Assembly (NCBI GenBank): GCA_002402375.1
Contig: DHFT01000046.1
Location: forward strand, 57,819-82,036
DNA from: Elusimicrobia bacterium UBA4817
GTDB lineage: Bacteria; Elusimicrobiota; UBA8919
DNA length: 24,218 nucleotides
Direction of reading: 5' to 3'
The stretch's first letter is position 1. Each line of letters begins with the position of its first letter. Shown piece after piece: positions 13,599-22,078 of this stretch. A program made the position numbers and the translations under genes. A model generated the notes under the pieces. It worked only from the letters and a program-made list of their open reading frames with translations, was not told where the DNA came from and searched no databases.

Positions 13599-14276
13599 TT
13601 ACCAGTCCTTTTCGGGCATCTTAAAAAGCGGGATTTTTACATCCGCCTTTTCTTTCGGTTTTTTTTCATCGCCGACCGACTCCAGCAATCTTTGTGCGTC
13701 CTCTTTTGACATCCCATCTTTTTTTTCTTCCTTGCCTTTTTCCTGTTGAGTTTTTTCATTGCTCTTACCGTCGTCTTTTTTTTCTTTTTCCTGCTCCTTT
13801 TTAGCCGATTCCTGTTGTCCTTGCGATTCCTGTTTTATTTTTTTATCTATATTTTCTTTCAATTTTTTCTGGGCAAATTCTATATTGAATTTTGCATCTT
13901 TATCGTCGGGATTCAGTTCCAGCGCTTTTTTGTAAAGTTGAATCGCTTCCGGAAATTTTCCGAGTCGGAACAACGCATTCCCGATATTATAATACGCTTT
14001 ACTTTGAAGAAAAATATCTTTTGAATATGCGGCTTTCTCATAATTTTTTATCGCATCTTCGTAATTACCGGTTTTATAATAAACATTTCCGAGATTAAAC
14101 ATTGTTTCCGGTAAGTCCGGTTTTTCCGATTCGGCAAGCTTATATTTTTCCAACGCTATCTCATACTTTTCCTTTTTATAGGCACTATTGCCCTTTCCTA
14201 AGTTAACCCTTACCGAAGAATATAACCCGTTAGAAGCAATTAAACTTATAATCAAAAATGACAAAATTGTCTTCAT
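13599..14276 (-). CDS. batC: BatC-like TPR protein
   Basis: 225 residues with a signal peptide (1-21), about three tetratricopeptide repeats between residues 27 and 130 (for example YYNIGNALFRLGKFPEAIQL) and a highly charged Lys/Glu tail (about 140-215) with E-K-E-K-K-D-D tracts. TPR-containing BatC is expected to scaffold BatA/BatB at the membrane. It starts 5 bases after batB and stops one base before the batD ATG, so translation is probably coupled. Confidence 0.82.
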   Translation of the reverse strand: MKTILSFLIISLIASNGLYSSVRVNLGKGNSAYKKEKYEIALEKYKLAESEKPDLPETMFNLGNVYYKTGNYEDAIKNYEKAAYSKDIFLQSKAYYNIGNALFRLGKFPEAIQLYKKALELNPDDKDAKFNIEFAQKKLKENIDKKIKQESQGQQESAKKEQEKEKKDDGKSNEKTQQEKGKEEKKDGMSKEDAQRLLESVGDEKKPKEKADVKIPLFKMPEKDW

Positions 14277-14281
14277 AATTT

Positions 14282-15292
14282 TTAATTTGTTCTCAAAAAA
14301 CTATCCGGCAGAAAAATTTCCGCAAGAATTAAAATCAAACCGATAAAAACAAAATAGTAAAACTTTTCTTCGTATCTTTCGTATTTTTTTGCACCTAACT
14401 TTTTCCCTTCCATAGCCGATATATCATCCGCAATACGAGAAACCTCTATTTCGCCGTCGGTCGCCTGATAATATTTCCCCCCGGTTAAATAAGATATTTT
14501 TTGCAGGATATTGTCGTTTAACTTTGTCATCACCGTTTCGCCTTTTTTATCTCTTTTGTATCCTATAGTTCTTCCGGATGAATCTTTTTCCGGGATAAGT
14601 TCGCCCTGCGAAGTTCCGAAACCGATTGTAAAAATTTTTACGCCTTCCTTTTTTGCCGCCGAAGCCGACAATTCAACATCACCCTCGTTGTTCTCGCCGT
14701 CGGTTAAAATTATAAGGGCTTTATATTTCCTTTCCTGTTGAACAAAATTTTCCGTCGCAAGTGCTATCATCTCCGCTATTGCGGTTCCCGGCACAGGTAT
14801 AAGGTCAACCGTTATGGAATCAAGAAAAATTTTGACAGCGGAAGTATCAAGCGTTAACGGGCATTGTAAAAACGGTTTGCCGGCAAATGCGATTAATCCG
14901 AGCCGATTGCCGGAAAGTTTGTCCGTAAGAGAGCGTAATTCCAGTTTTGCCTTTTCCAGACGGTTCGGTTTTAAGTCCTCGGCAAGCATACTTTTGGAAA
15001 CGTCAACCGCTATTATTACATCAACCCCGTGTTTTTTGATATTGACAAGTTTAGCGCCGAAACGGGGACCGGAAAGTGCGAAAACAAGGAAGCACAAACC
15101 GACGATACCGAGCACTTTTTTGAGTTCAATAATTCTTAAATCATACCTTACAAAAAGATTGCGGATATTATCTTCGGAAAAAATTTTTTTTACAAATTCC
15201 CGCCTTTTCTTCTCGGAAAAATACTCCGTAAAAATAACAACAGGAATTGTAATAATTAAAAGATAAACAAAAAATATGTTCGTAAATTCCAT
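14282..15292 (-). CDS. batB: BatB-like von Willebrand factor A membrane protein
   Basis: 336 residues: N-terminal helices (about 4-22 and 60-74), a vWA domain with an intact metal-ion-dependent adhesion site (D97-x-S99-x-S101 in AVDVSKSM; later ILTDGENNEGD), and a C-terminal helix near 312-330. Paralogue of batA immediately upstream, overlapping it by one base (TAATG). The vWA domain faces away from the membrane and binds partner proteins through the metal site. Confidence 0.88.
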   Translation of the reverse strand: MEFTNIFFVYLLIITIPVVIFTEYFSEKKRREFVKKIFSEDNIRNLFVRYDLRIIELKKVLGIVGLCFLVFALSGPRFGAKLVNIKKHGVDVIIAVDVSKSMLAEDLKPNRLEKAKLELRSLTDKLSGNRLGLIAFAGKPFLQCPLTLDTSAVKIFLDSITVDLIPVPGTAIAEMIALATENFVQQERKYKALIILTDGENNEGDVELSASAAKKEGVKIFTIGFGTSQGELIPEKDSSGRTIGYKRDKKGETVMTKLNDNILQKISYLTGGKYYQATDGEIEVSRIADDISAMEGKKLGAKKYERYEEKFYYFVFIGLILILAEIFLPDSFLRTN

Positions 15293-16275
15293 TACGGCAC
15301 CGTCCTGAAAACAAAATTTCTTAAAAACCGCTCGGCGAAAAGCAGTAAAACGGCGGGCAGCAGAAACCAGCCGTAAAGTTCCTTAAAATCGGAATACTCT
15401 TCAATTGTGTATTCCGTTTTTTCCATCGCATCTATTTTTTTGTAAATTTCTTCAAGTGCGGATTTGTTTTTTGCACGAAAATAAAGCCCATCCGTTTCTT
15501 TCGCAATTTGTAAAAGCGCCGGCTCGTCAAGGTCTTCTTTAAGCCAGACATATCTTTTTCCGAAAATCGGGTCGTCAACCGGATAAGGCGATGCGCCGAT
15601 GCCCGCCGCGCCGATTGTATAAATCTTTATTCCGAATGCGGAAGCGGCCTTTGAAGCGGTAATAGGGTCAACATCCCCCGTATTATTTCTGCCGTCGGTA
15701 AGCAAAATTATAATCTTGCTTTTGCCCGTTGAATCCTTAAGCCGGTTAACGGACGTCATTATAGCGGTCCCGATGGCGGTTCCGTCGGTCTGCGTCATTC
15801 CTATTTTAATTTTATCTATAAACTCAAGCAACGAACCGTAATCCGAAGTCAACGGGCATTGCGTGAATGCGACTGCGGAAAAAACCACGACTCCGATGCG
15901 GTCGTTTTTCCTCCCTTTTATGAATTTTTTAACAACCTCTTTTGCGGCATCAAGACGGTTTTGCGGCTTAAAGTCCTCCGCCCGCATTGAGGTAGAGGTA
16001 TCAATACAAAGAATTATGTCAATGCCCTTTTTCGTAATGTCGGATGTTTTTTCCCCGCCCTGAGGACGGGCAAGGGCGATAATTGTCAGAACTACCGCGG
16101 CTATTTTTAATCCGTCCGTTATTTTTTTCCCGAAAGGCAGTCCCTGTTCGCCGAAAAATTTGGTATCCGAATAAATTATTCCGGCCGACAGGTTAATCTT
16201 TTTCTTTTTCAGATAATAAAGCAATCCGAGAAAAACCGGAATCAGTATCAAAATATACGAATAATAGAACCTCAT
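15292..16275 (-). CDS. batA: BatA-like von Willebrand factor A membrane protein
   Basis: 327 residues with N-terminal membrane helices (about 6-22, 55-70), a vWA domain with D92-x-S94-x-S96 (CIDTSTSM) and LLTDGRNNTGD, and a C-terminal helix (about 303-320). The MIDAS is complete, so ligand binding by a divalent cation is expected. The ATG overlaps the preceding gene's stop as ATGA. Sequence and layout match BatA, and the order BatA-BatB is conserved in Bat operons. Confidence 0.88.
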   Translation of the reverse strand: MRFYYSYILILIPVFLGLLYYLKKKKINLSAGIIYSDTKFFGEQGLPFGKKITDGLKIAAVVLTIIALARPQGGEKTSDITKKGIDIILCIDTSTSMRAEDFKPQNRLDAAKEVVKKFIKGRKNDRIGVVVFSAVAFTQCPLTSDYGSLLEFIDKIKIGMTQTDGTAIGTAIMTSVNRLKDSTGKSKIIILLTDGRNNTGDVDPITASKAASAFGIKIYTIGAAGIGASPYPVDDPIFGKRYVWLKEDLDEPALLQIAKETDGLYFRAKNKSALEEIYKKIDAMEKTEYTIEEYSDFKELYGWFLLPAVLLLFAERFLRNFVFRTVP

Positions 16276-17180
16276 AATTTCTGTTCCGTTATCGGCTTCA
16301 CCGCTTCCACTATGCTTTTTGCCTCTTCCAGACCGAAACTTATTTCTTTTTCATCAGGGATATATTTTGCAAATTTCACAAGGTCGGCACGGTCAAAAAA
16401 TTGACGCAGAAGTACCAAAAACTTTTTATCAGCATTTTTTTCACGCAAAATTCTAGCAGATTCCGCAGTTGTCATATCAATTATATTAACCTGATAAATT
16501 TTTGACAGATAAATTCGCACTATTTGGGTCAAAACAATGAAAAATTCCTTGATTCTACCTTCCTTGATTAAATTTGAATTTTCAAGTTCAGCCAGTTTAT
16601 CAACGGCATACTTATACGGGTCTTCTATTTCGGAGAGTATTGCCTGTGCAGATTTCTTATAAAAAACTTTTCGCAAAAAAATAACAAGCGATACTATTAC
16701 AAAAACGGTTAACAAATAAAAAAGCAATTTTGATTTTATATTCACTGGTGGTTTTATGTCTCTTATATCCGCAGCGCTTTCTTTATCTAACAAACTCACA
16801 ACCTCAATTTTCAGCGGCTGGGTTTGGGCTTGAGCGGTTTTGCCCGTTGCATCCGTAAAACTTACGGAAAACGGTGAAATGGAATAAATGCCGGTAGTAA
16901 AAGTTGAAAGCAGATATTCGTATTTTTTGATATATCTGCCGAATATAAAGTATTTTTTTCCTTCGGAGAATTTGTAGTCCTTTATCTCAAAACTTTTCAG
17001 ATTTTCTTCAAAAGTAGCGGAACTTATTTTTACATCGTCGGTATGCTCCATAACAACCGTCAGTTTTATCTTATCGCCGATACTTATTTTATTTTTGTCA
17101 AGATATGTCAAGACGGTTACATCGGCAAAAAGGGAATGAAAGGAGGATAACACAAAAAAAACAAATATGAACTTTTTCAT
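16272..17180 (-). CDS. Short BatD-like membrane protein between DUF58 and BatA
   Basis: 302 residues: signal peptide (1-19), one Ig-like periplasmic domain (about 20-130, starting DVTVLTYLDKNKISIGDKI), a membrane helix (152-170) and a helical cytoplasmic region (about 185-300). The tail is similar in pattern to the BatD tail of this operon (both have R-x-Y-L/I-S-x-K-I...T-x-x-E...A-D-L/F-V/I-x-F-A), so it looks like a one-domain BatD. Proteins of this kind, sometimes near DUF4381, occupy this slot in other MoxR operons. It overlaps both neighbours by ATGA junctions. Confidence 0.7.
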   Translation of the reverse strand: MKKFIFVFFVLSSFHSLFADVTVLTYLDKNKISIGDKIKLTVVMEHTDDVKISSATFEENLKSFEIKDYKFSEGKKYFIFGRYIKKYEYLLSTFTTGIYSISPFSVSFTDATGKTAQAQTQPLKIEVVSLLDKESAADIRDIKPPVNIKSKLLFYLLTVFVIVSLVIFLRKVFYKKSAQAILSEIEDPYKYAVDKLAELENSNLIKEGRIKEFFIVLTQIVRIYLSKIYQVNIIDMTTAESARILREKNADKKFLVLLRQFFDRADLVKFAKYIPDEKEISFGLEEAKSIVEAVKPITEQKL

Positions 17181-18049
17181 CTGAACTTTTTTTCCCGCGA
17201 TTTGAAAAAATTTATCAACGGCAGAATGTACGGTTTGTCCGTGTAAAAGTTCATCATATCAATACCCATATTCTTCGCCGTTTTTTCAAGGTGCTTAAAA
17301 TTATCCCTTTCGGATTTTGCAAACCTTTCCGCAAAAATATAATCGCGGCCATCAACATAAATATCTTTTGCTCTTTCCGCATCTACAAAATGAAAAATTC
17401 CTGAATCCGGAATTTTAGTTTCCAACGGGTCGTTTATATTAACGAGAATCAAATCATGTTTTTTTGATGTGATTTTCAGCAATTTCTCGTAATCCGTATC
17501 AAAAAAATCGGAAATAAGAAAAACAATCGACCGTTTTTTAATAACCCTGTTCAGATAGTCCAGCGACAGATAGATATCGGTGCCGTATTCCGCTTTTGTA
17601 GACAGCACTTCGCTTATTATCCGCAGGCAATGTTTCTTCCCTTTTTTCGGCGGGATAAATTTTTCTATTTTATCGGAGAATAAAATTACCCCTATACGGT
17701 CGTTGTTTTTTAATGCGGAAAAACTGATGACGCCGGAAAGTTCTGCGGCAAGGTCTATTTTTGATTTTTGAGAGCCGAATTTTTGCGAACCGGAAATATC
17801 TATTAAAAGAATTATCGTAAGTTCCCGTTCTTCTATGAACTTTTTTACGAACAGATTCCCGTATCTTGCAGAAACGTTCCAGTCAATAGTTTTTATGTCG
17901 TCGCCCGATTGATATTCCCTGACTTCCGAAAACTCCATTCCGCGGCCTTTGAAAACGCTTTTGTATTCCCCGGCAAAAACCTCATTGACCATCTTTCCGG
18001 TTTTGATTTCTATCTTCCTTATTTTTTTTATCAAATCTGCGGCAATCAT
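17177..18049 (-). CDS. DUF58 family protein (MoxR-associated)
   Basis: 290 residues with the DUF58 hallmark YQSGDDIKTIDWNVSARYG (46-64) followed by a vWA-like fold starting LLIDISGS (81-88; D84, S86, S88 keep a MIDAS pattern). DUF58 proteins nearly always sit directly after a MoxR ATPase and are believed to be its adaptor or substrate partner in the cytoplasm. The ATG overlaps the MoxR stop by one base (TAATG). Confidence 0.88.
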   Translation of the reverse strand: MIAADLIKKIRKIEIKTGKMVNEVFAGEYKSVFKGRGMEFSEVREYQSGDDIKTIDWNVSARYGNLFVKKFIEERELTIILLIDISGSQKFGSQKSKIDLAAELSGVISFSALKNNDRIGVILFSDKIEKFIPPKKGKKHCLRIISEVLSTKAEYGTDIYLSLDYLNRVIKKRSIVFLISDFFDTDYEKLLKITSKKHDLILVNINDPLETKIPDSGIFHFVDAERAKDIYVDGRDYIFAERFAKSERDNFKHLEKTAKNMGIDMMNFYTDKPYILPLINFFKSREKKFR

Positions 18050-19038
18050 TAAGGAACCTCAATTTCCAAGAGTAACCGTTTCACGATATCTTCAGATGTG
18101 ATGTTATCCGCTTCGGCTTCGTAGGTGAGTATGATTCTATGTCTCAAAATATCGGGGGCGATATTTTTAATATCTTCCGGCGTTACATAGCCACGACCCG
18201 AAATAAATGCAAAACTTCTTGATGCCTCGGCAAGATAAATTGAAGCACGCGGCGAAGCACCGTAGAGAATCATATTTTTTAAATCCTTGATTTTATACTC
18301 TTCCGGATTGCGGGTGGCAAGCACGATATCAACGATGTAATCCTTTATCTTTTCGTCCATATAAACGGATTTTACCGCCGAGCGGGCTCTTTTTATCCTG
18401 TCCGCGTTTACAACCTTTTTTACCGTCTCAAATTGAGCCGCCGAGACCTTTTCCATAATCTCTTTTTCTTCTTTTTTATCAGGATATGTTATTTTTAATT
18501 TCAGCATAAATCTGTCTATCTGCGCTTCAGGTAGAGGATAAGTCCCTTCCTGTTCAATCGGGTTCTGGGTAGCAAGCACCATAAACGGTTCGTCAAGTAC
18601 GAATGTTTTCTCGCCGATTGAAACCTGCCTTTCCTGCATCGCTTCCAAAAGGGCGCTTTGCACTTTCGCCGGCGCGCGGTTTATTTCATCCGCCAGAATC
18701 AGATTGGCGAAAACGGGACCTTTCTTGACGGTAAAATCGCCCGTTTTCGGATTAAAAACCATCGTTCCGATAATGTCGCCGGGCAGTAAATCGGGCGTGA
18801 ACTGAATTCGTGAAAATTTACAATCAATTGATTGCGAAAGTGTTTTAACGGCAAGCGTTTTGGCAAGACCCGGAACACCCTCAAGCAAAATATGACCGTC
18901 GGAAAGCAAACCTACAAGCAGTCGTTGTAAAAGATAACGCTGACCGACAATCGTCTTTTCCAACTCACCCATAACCTCCGAAATAAAAAGCGATTCCTCT
19001 TTCACAATTTCGTTAATCTCCTTAATACTTTTTTCCAT
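18049..19038 (-). CDS. MoxR-family AAA+ ATPase
   Basis: First gene of the Bat operon. Walker A GVPGLAKT (54-61), Walker B LILADE (113-118), the MoxR signature RAPAKVQSALLEAMQERQV, and sensor 1 ATQNP (156-160) followed by EGTYPLPEAQIDRF are all intact. A hexameric ATPase thought to remodel or load metal into client proteins together with the vWA proteins. I place the start at the ATG at 19038, with GGAGGTGG just upstream, giving 329 residues; an upstream in-frame ATG at 19095 would add 19 residues but lies before this ribosome site. No convincing -35/-10 pair is visible in 19039-19098. Confidence 0.9.
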   Translation of the reverse strand: MEKSIKEINEIVKEESLFISEVMGELEKTIVGQRYLLQRLLVGLLSDGHILLEGVPGLAKTLAVKTLSQSIDCKFSRIQFTPDLLPGDIIGTMVFNPKTGDFTVKKGPVFANLILADEINRAPAKVQSALLEAMQERQVSIGEKTFVLDEPFMVLATQNPIEQEGTYPLPEAQIDRFMLKLKITYPDKKEEKEIMEKVSAAQFETVKKVVNADRIKRARSAVKSVYMDEKIKDYIVDIVLATRNPEEYKIKDLKNMILYGASPRASIYLAEASRSFAFISGRGYVTPEDIKNIAPDILRHRIILTYEAEADNITSEDIVKRLLLEIEVP

Positions 19039-19098
19039 AACCACCTCCGATTTTCTGTTAATTTTAGATGTAATTTTATGCTCAAAGTTTCGCAATTT

Positions 19099-19120
19099 AA
19101 AAAACCTTCCGGCGGAAGAT
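19099..19120 (-). terminator. Rho-independent terminator after tRNA-Thr
   Basis: On the minus strand ATCTTCC, loop GCC, GGAAGGT (7 pairs, one G-T) followed by a run of T. It lies 11 bases after tRNA-Thr and before the MoxR gene, closing the tRNA-Met to tRNA-Thr unit. Confidence 0.75.
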
Positions 19121-19130
19121 TTCTGTTTTA

Positions 19131-19202
19131 AGCCCGCGAGAGGGTTTGAACCTCCGACCTGCGGTTTACAAAACCGCTGCTCTACCGCTGAGCTACACGG
19201 GC
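19131..19202 (-). tRNA. tRNA-Thr(UGU)
   Basis: 72 bases: acceptor GCCCGTG/CGCGGGC (one G-T pair), D arm GCTCAGCGGTAGAGC, anticodon stem GCGGT/ACCGC with loop TTTGTAA (anticodon UGU), T arm with GGTTCAAACC, discriminator U. CCA not encoded. Its first 21 bases are also the end of the DUF4325 reading frame. Confidence 0.94.
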
Positions 19203-19550
19203 AGTCACTTTATTATTTTTCTTATTCAATTTGTTTTTAAATTTGACTTCTAATAATCTAGTGTTAATAACTTCTTTTAACAATTCTTTATCCATCGGTA
19301 CCATTCTCTCAAATCTATAAAGTTTGCGGATTACTTCTTCTGGTTTAAACTCTAAAAACAATTTTGCAAACACTTCATCTAAAAAAGATACTGAAGCAAC
19401 GGGTCTATTTTCAAAATCAAAAATAAATCTTTCAACCTTGTTCCACTGTTTAACAATAAATTCTTCTCTAAACCATTCTCCATCTTTTCTAAAATTGGAA
19501 AATTGCGCGGGAATACGGAGTGTCAATTGTGACTTATTACTTTTATCCAT
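19182..19550 (-). CDS. DUF4325 STAS-like protein, overlapping tRNA-Thr
   Basis: A 122-residue protein with the DUF4325 pattern: an N-terminal F-R-K-D-G-E-W-F-R-E-E segment, a hydrophobic strand ERFIFDFENRP (40-50) and SVSFLDEVFAKL (53-64), a STAS-like strand-helix unit. It starts two bases after the stop of the ATPase gene (ribosome site GAAGGAG is inside that gene), so the two form a pair, reminiscent of anti-sigma-factor antagonist/kinase partner switching. The frame does not stop before the tRNA: its last residues T-A-R-V-A-Q-R and stop are the 5' part of tRNA-Thr. Output of the module unknown. Confidence 0.75.
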   Translation of the reverse strand: MDKSNKSQLTLRIPAQFSNFRKDGEWFREEFIVKQWNKVERFIFDFENRPVASVSFLDEVFAKLFLEFKPEEVIRKLYRFERMVPMDKELLKEVINTRLLEVKFKNKLNKKNNKVTARVAQR

Positions 19551-19552
19551 AG

Positions 19553-20425
19553 TTATATTTCTCCTTCAATAATTTCTTTAAATCCAAATCCTACAGATTT
19601 TTCATCGTCAAAAAGATATGGCAATTTGAATTCAATACCTGTTCCTTGGAAAAAAACCTCTTTCAGTTTAGCATTTTTTTTACTTCCTTCACCAGTAAAA
19701 CGTCCTTTATGAGAAAAGATACAGATATTACCCTGGTTTTCCGTAATTATTTCACATAGCATTTTAAGTCCCTTGGCACCTGGGATATTATGACGGGTCG
19801 TTATTTCCCCATTTGTTGCTGCTAAAAGAATTCGGTCGTCTGTTGAATTTTTAAATCTTGAAATAGTTCTGGCATTTGTAGGAATACCTATACCTAAATC
19901 CACCATAGCTGTCCTGATATATTTTTTCTGTCTATATGATTGTGAACACACAAAACAACCAACTTGCGATTTGGAATGGTCAAAAACATTTTGTATCAAT
20001 TCATTTATACCTAATCTTATTATATAAGATGTTTTGTTGTCAACACCTTCACGTTGAATAAAATCTATTAGCAAATCTACAAATTGCGGTCTATTCGCAT
20101 CTAAATGATACAACGGCACATAACTTTTATAATATGAAGGTTCTTTTTGATTACCCTCTAAAAAACTTTGGAAACCAATACTATTTATGTAACTACGCGT
20201 ATCCATTTTATTGGGTAAAACTACTTTTAATTTATTCCCAAGCGTTCTGGCATTATATATTGTTGCTGCAAAAACAACTAATGAAATGGGACGGACAAAA
20301 GTAACTTCAGATAAATCAACAATTAATTCTTTTTTACATGTTATGATTTCCATTCCTACCTGAAGAATTTCTTCTATTTTGCCAATATCTAAACTCCCTG
20401 ATAATTTAACCGTTTCAATATTCAT
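19553..20425 (-). CDS. STAS-like plus GHKL ATPase protein (partner-switch type)
   Basis: 290 residues. The N-terminal ~100 look like a STAS-type alpha/beta domain (ELIVDLSEVTFVRPISLVVF). The rest is a GHKL ATPase: N-box INELIQNVFDHS (E142, N146), G1 box MVDLGIGIP (174-182), G2 GAKGLKML (216-223), and a final GTGIEFKLP. It resembles serine kinase/anti-sigma ATPases that act on STAS proteins; DUF4325 follows directly and may be its partner. The gene pair is A+T-rich against its neighbours (17 G+C in the 60 bases from 19561, 29 in the 60 from 20521, counted by eye), suggesting transfer. It starts two bases after the upstream lipoprotein gene. Confidence 0.75.
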   Translation of the reverse strand: MNIETVKLSGSLDIGKIEEILQVGMEIITCKKELIVDLSEVTFVRPISLVVFAATIYNARTLGNKLKVVLPNKMDTRSYINSIGFQSFLEGNQKEPSYYKSYVPLYHLDANRPQFVDLLIDFIQREGVDNKTSYIIRLGINELIQNVFDHSKSQVGCFVCSQSYRQKKYIRTAMVDLGIGIPTNARTISRFKNSTDDRILLAATNGEITTRHNIPGAKGLKMLCEIITENQGNICIFSHKGRFTGEGSKKNAKLKEVFFQGTGIEFKLPYLFDDEKSVGFGFKEIIEGEI

Positions 20426-20427
20426 TT

Positions 20428-21498
20428 CTATTTTAACTCGGCGGATATGTCATAGACGCCGGTCTTTGTAATTTTTATATTGAAATTTGTGTTCTGTTCA
20501 AGCCGTTTGGCAATATCCGTTGCGGTTCCCTTTTTCAAGTCCAAATCAAGCGAGGCGACACCGTCGGAAAAATTTCTCACCCGGCAATCCCTCACCTCAA
20601 CCAATGCCCGGACCGATTTCGTAAAATCGTTGAGTTTATTCATGTTCGGAATGTTTGACACCGTAAGGCGGACAACGGAACGTTCCCTCAAAAATTTAAG
20701 AACCGTTTGAGGCATATCTTCGCCTATTTTTTTAGCACAGTTTATAATTGATGATTTTGCTGCGGCGGATTTTGTTACATCCACGCCGCCGAAAGTTTTC
20801 TCGTCTGTTACAATTACATCTGATGAGCCGGTTTTCATTACTTTGACAGAAACCGTAGCACGATAAGAAATCATACCTCCGAGTCCCGCATCGGTGTTGA
20901 AATTTGAATCGGCAATGCCTTCAACAATAATATCTGAAATCGCTGAGTCCGAAACGGTAAATCCCGCTTCAATAAACTTATTTTTCAATTCCGAGTCGGC
21001 GTATTTTGTCTCCGAGAGTTGACCGTCAATAAACTCGTCAATTTTCAATGCTACGACAGGGTTGCCGAGTTTTTTCGGTTCAAGTTCCAGTGCTTTCAGT
21101 TTCGCCGATAAATCCTCTTTTCGTACGAGTGCTTTTATTTTTGTTTTGTAAAACTCTCCATCTCGCCATTCTTTCAGCACATCATATTTTTCAATGTATC
21201 CCTCCGTCTGTGAGGTAATGTTGTCCTCAATAAGAATTGCTTTTGAAACAAGTGCCTCCTGCGAAACATAGACGCCTATGACGAGCCCGAGTGCATTTTT
21301 CATTGCTTCGTGCAAGGATGTTTTTTTCGCACCGGTTATGTCGTTGTTTATAATAGGCGACATACCCTCTGCCTCAACAACCTCGGTATTCGGGGATGTC
21401 GCTTTAATTTTGTGCTTTGTTGAGGCACATCCGGAAAAGGCAGCGAATAGCAAATAGCAAATAGCGAATGGCAACAGCAATGAAACATATTTTTTCAT
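20428..21498 (-). CDS. Lipoprotein, LPP20/FlgT-like N-terminal part
   Basis: 356 residues. The start is the ATG at 21498 (AGAGGA nine bases upstream), not the upstream in-frame ATG at 21534. A signal peptide ends in the lipobox-like F-S-G-C (C24). Next comes a segment with conserved A-x-x-N-A-L pattern (TSLHEAMKNALGLVIGVYVS), seen in LPP20- and FlgT-like envelope proteins, and C-terminal repeats with DLDLKKGTATDIAKRL, resembling outer-membrane assembly domains. It follows the smaller lipoprotein gene and may work with it. The signal core is encoded by 7-base repeats. Function unknown. Confidence 0.6.
   Translation of the reverse strand: MKKYVSLLLPFAICYLLFAAFSGCASTKHKIKATSPNTEVVEAEGMSPIINNDITGAKKTSLHEAMKNALGLVIGVYVSQEALVSKAILIEDNITSQTEGYIEKYDVLKEWRDGEFYKTKIKALVRKEDLSAKLKALELEPKKLGNPVVALKIDEFIDGQLSETKYADSELKNKFIEAGFTVSDSAISDIIVEGIADSNFNTDAGLGGMISYRATVSVKVMKTGSSDVIVTDEKTFGGVDVTKSAAAKSSIINCAKKIGEDMPQTVLKFLRERSVVRLTVSNIPNMNKLNDFTKSVRALVEVRDCRVRNFSDGVASLDLDLKKGTATDIAKRLEQNTNFNIKITKTGVYDISAELK
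21442..21469. repeat. 7-base tandem repeat (AGCRAAT x4) in a lipoprotein signal peptide
   Basis: Four contiguous units AGCGAAT, AGCAAAT, AGCAAAT, AGCGAAT on the plus strand encode residues 10-19 (P-F-A-I-C-Y-L-L-F-A), the hydrophobic core. Like the batD array, a one-unit change would shift the frame. Confidence 0.85.
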
Positions 21499-21528
21499 AT
21501 ACAAAAATCCTCTGTAACAAATGTCATA

Positions 21529-21540
21529 TAACAATTGTTA
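21529..21540. promoter_or_regulatory. Perfect 12-base palindrome between the lipoprotein genes
   Basis: TAACAATTGTTA, a perfect dyad about 30 bases upstream of the lipoprotein start at 21498. It could be an operator; no -35/-10 pair is clear around it, and A+T-rich dyads arise by chance. Confidence 0.25.
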
Positions 21541-21574
21541 GATATTTCCGTCTAAAATAATCAAACCACTTAAA

Positions 21575-22027
21575 TTATTCGCCGGCGATTTTCAAGCCCA
21601 TCTCTTTCAGGGCTTTTTTGGAAAGACGAAGAATAACAACGCATCCGTCATCACTTGTCCATTCGCTTCTTACAACTTGCGCACCTTTTATAGCGGCGTC
21701 AATACTTGTCGCAAGCATTGAGTCGGTTTCAATCGCTTTTTCAACGGTGATTCCGCCTTCAAGTTGAACGCCTTTTACCACGGAAAGCATATTATACTGG
21801 GCGTTAACAATTGCCGAATTTCTGGATGTCGCCATTTTCTGCGTCTTATTTTCAAGTGTCTGATCGGCAGCACCGATTCCTCTGGCAAAAATAAAATTTT
21901 TTGTAATGCCCTGTTCTACCCATTCCCTTTCAATCTCGCCCTCTTTAGAGACGGTTCCCTTGTCAGGACTTGAAGCACAACCGTAAAACAAAACCGCAAC
22001 AAACAAAACAACCAACAACTTTTTCAT
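21575..22027 (-). CDS. Small lipoprotein, LPP20-like
   Basis: 150 residues, counted from the ATG at 22027, which has GGAGG five bases upstream; an upstream in-frame ATG at 22048 lies before this site. Signal peptide MKKLLVVLFVAVLFYGC with lipidated C17 (the -3 position is F, atypical). The mature part, beginning after an acidic linker, has ARGIGAADQT and ATSRNSAIVNAQYNMLSVVKG, the pattern of LPP20-family lipoproteins. First protein gene after tRNA-Met. Role unknown; membrane-surface location inferred. Confidence 0.6.
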   Translation of the reverse strand: MKKLLVVLFVAVLFYGCASSPDKGTVSKEGEIEREWVEQGITKNFIFARGIGAADQTLENKTQKMATSRNSAIVNAQYNMLSVVKGVQLEGGITVEKAIETDSMLATSIDAAIKGAQVVRSEWTSDDGCVVILRLSKKALKEMGLKIAGE

Positions 22028-22078
22028 AAAAACCTCCGCAGAACACATTTAAGTTTCTGCCCCCGCTTTCCATTTTTT

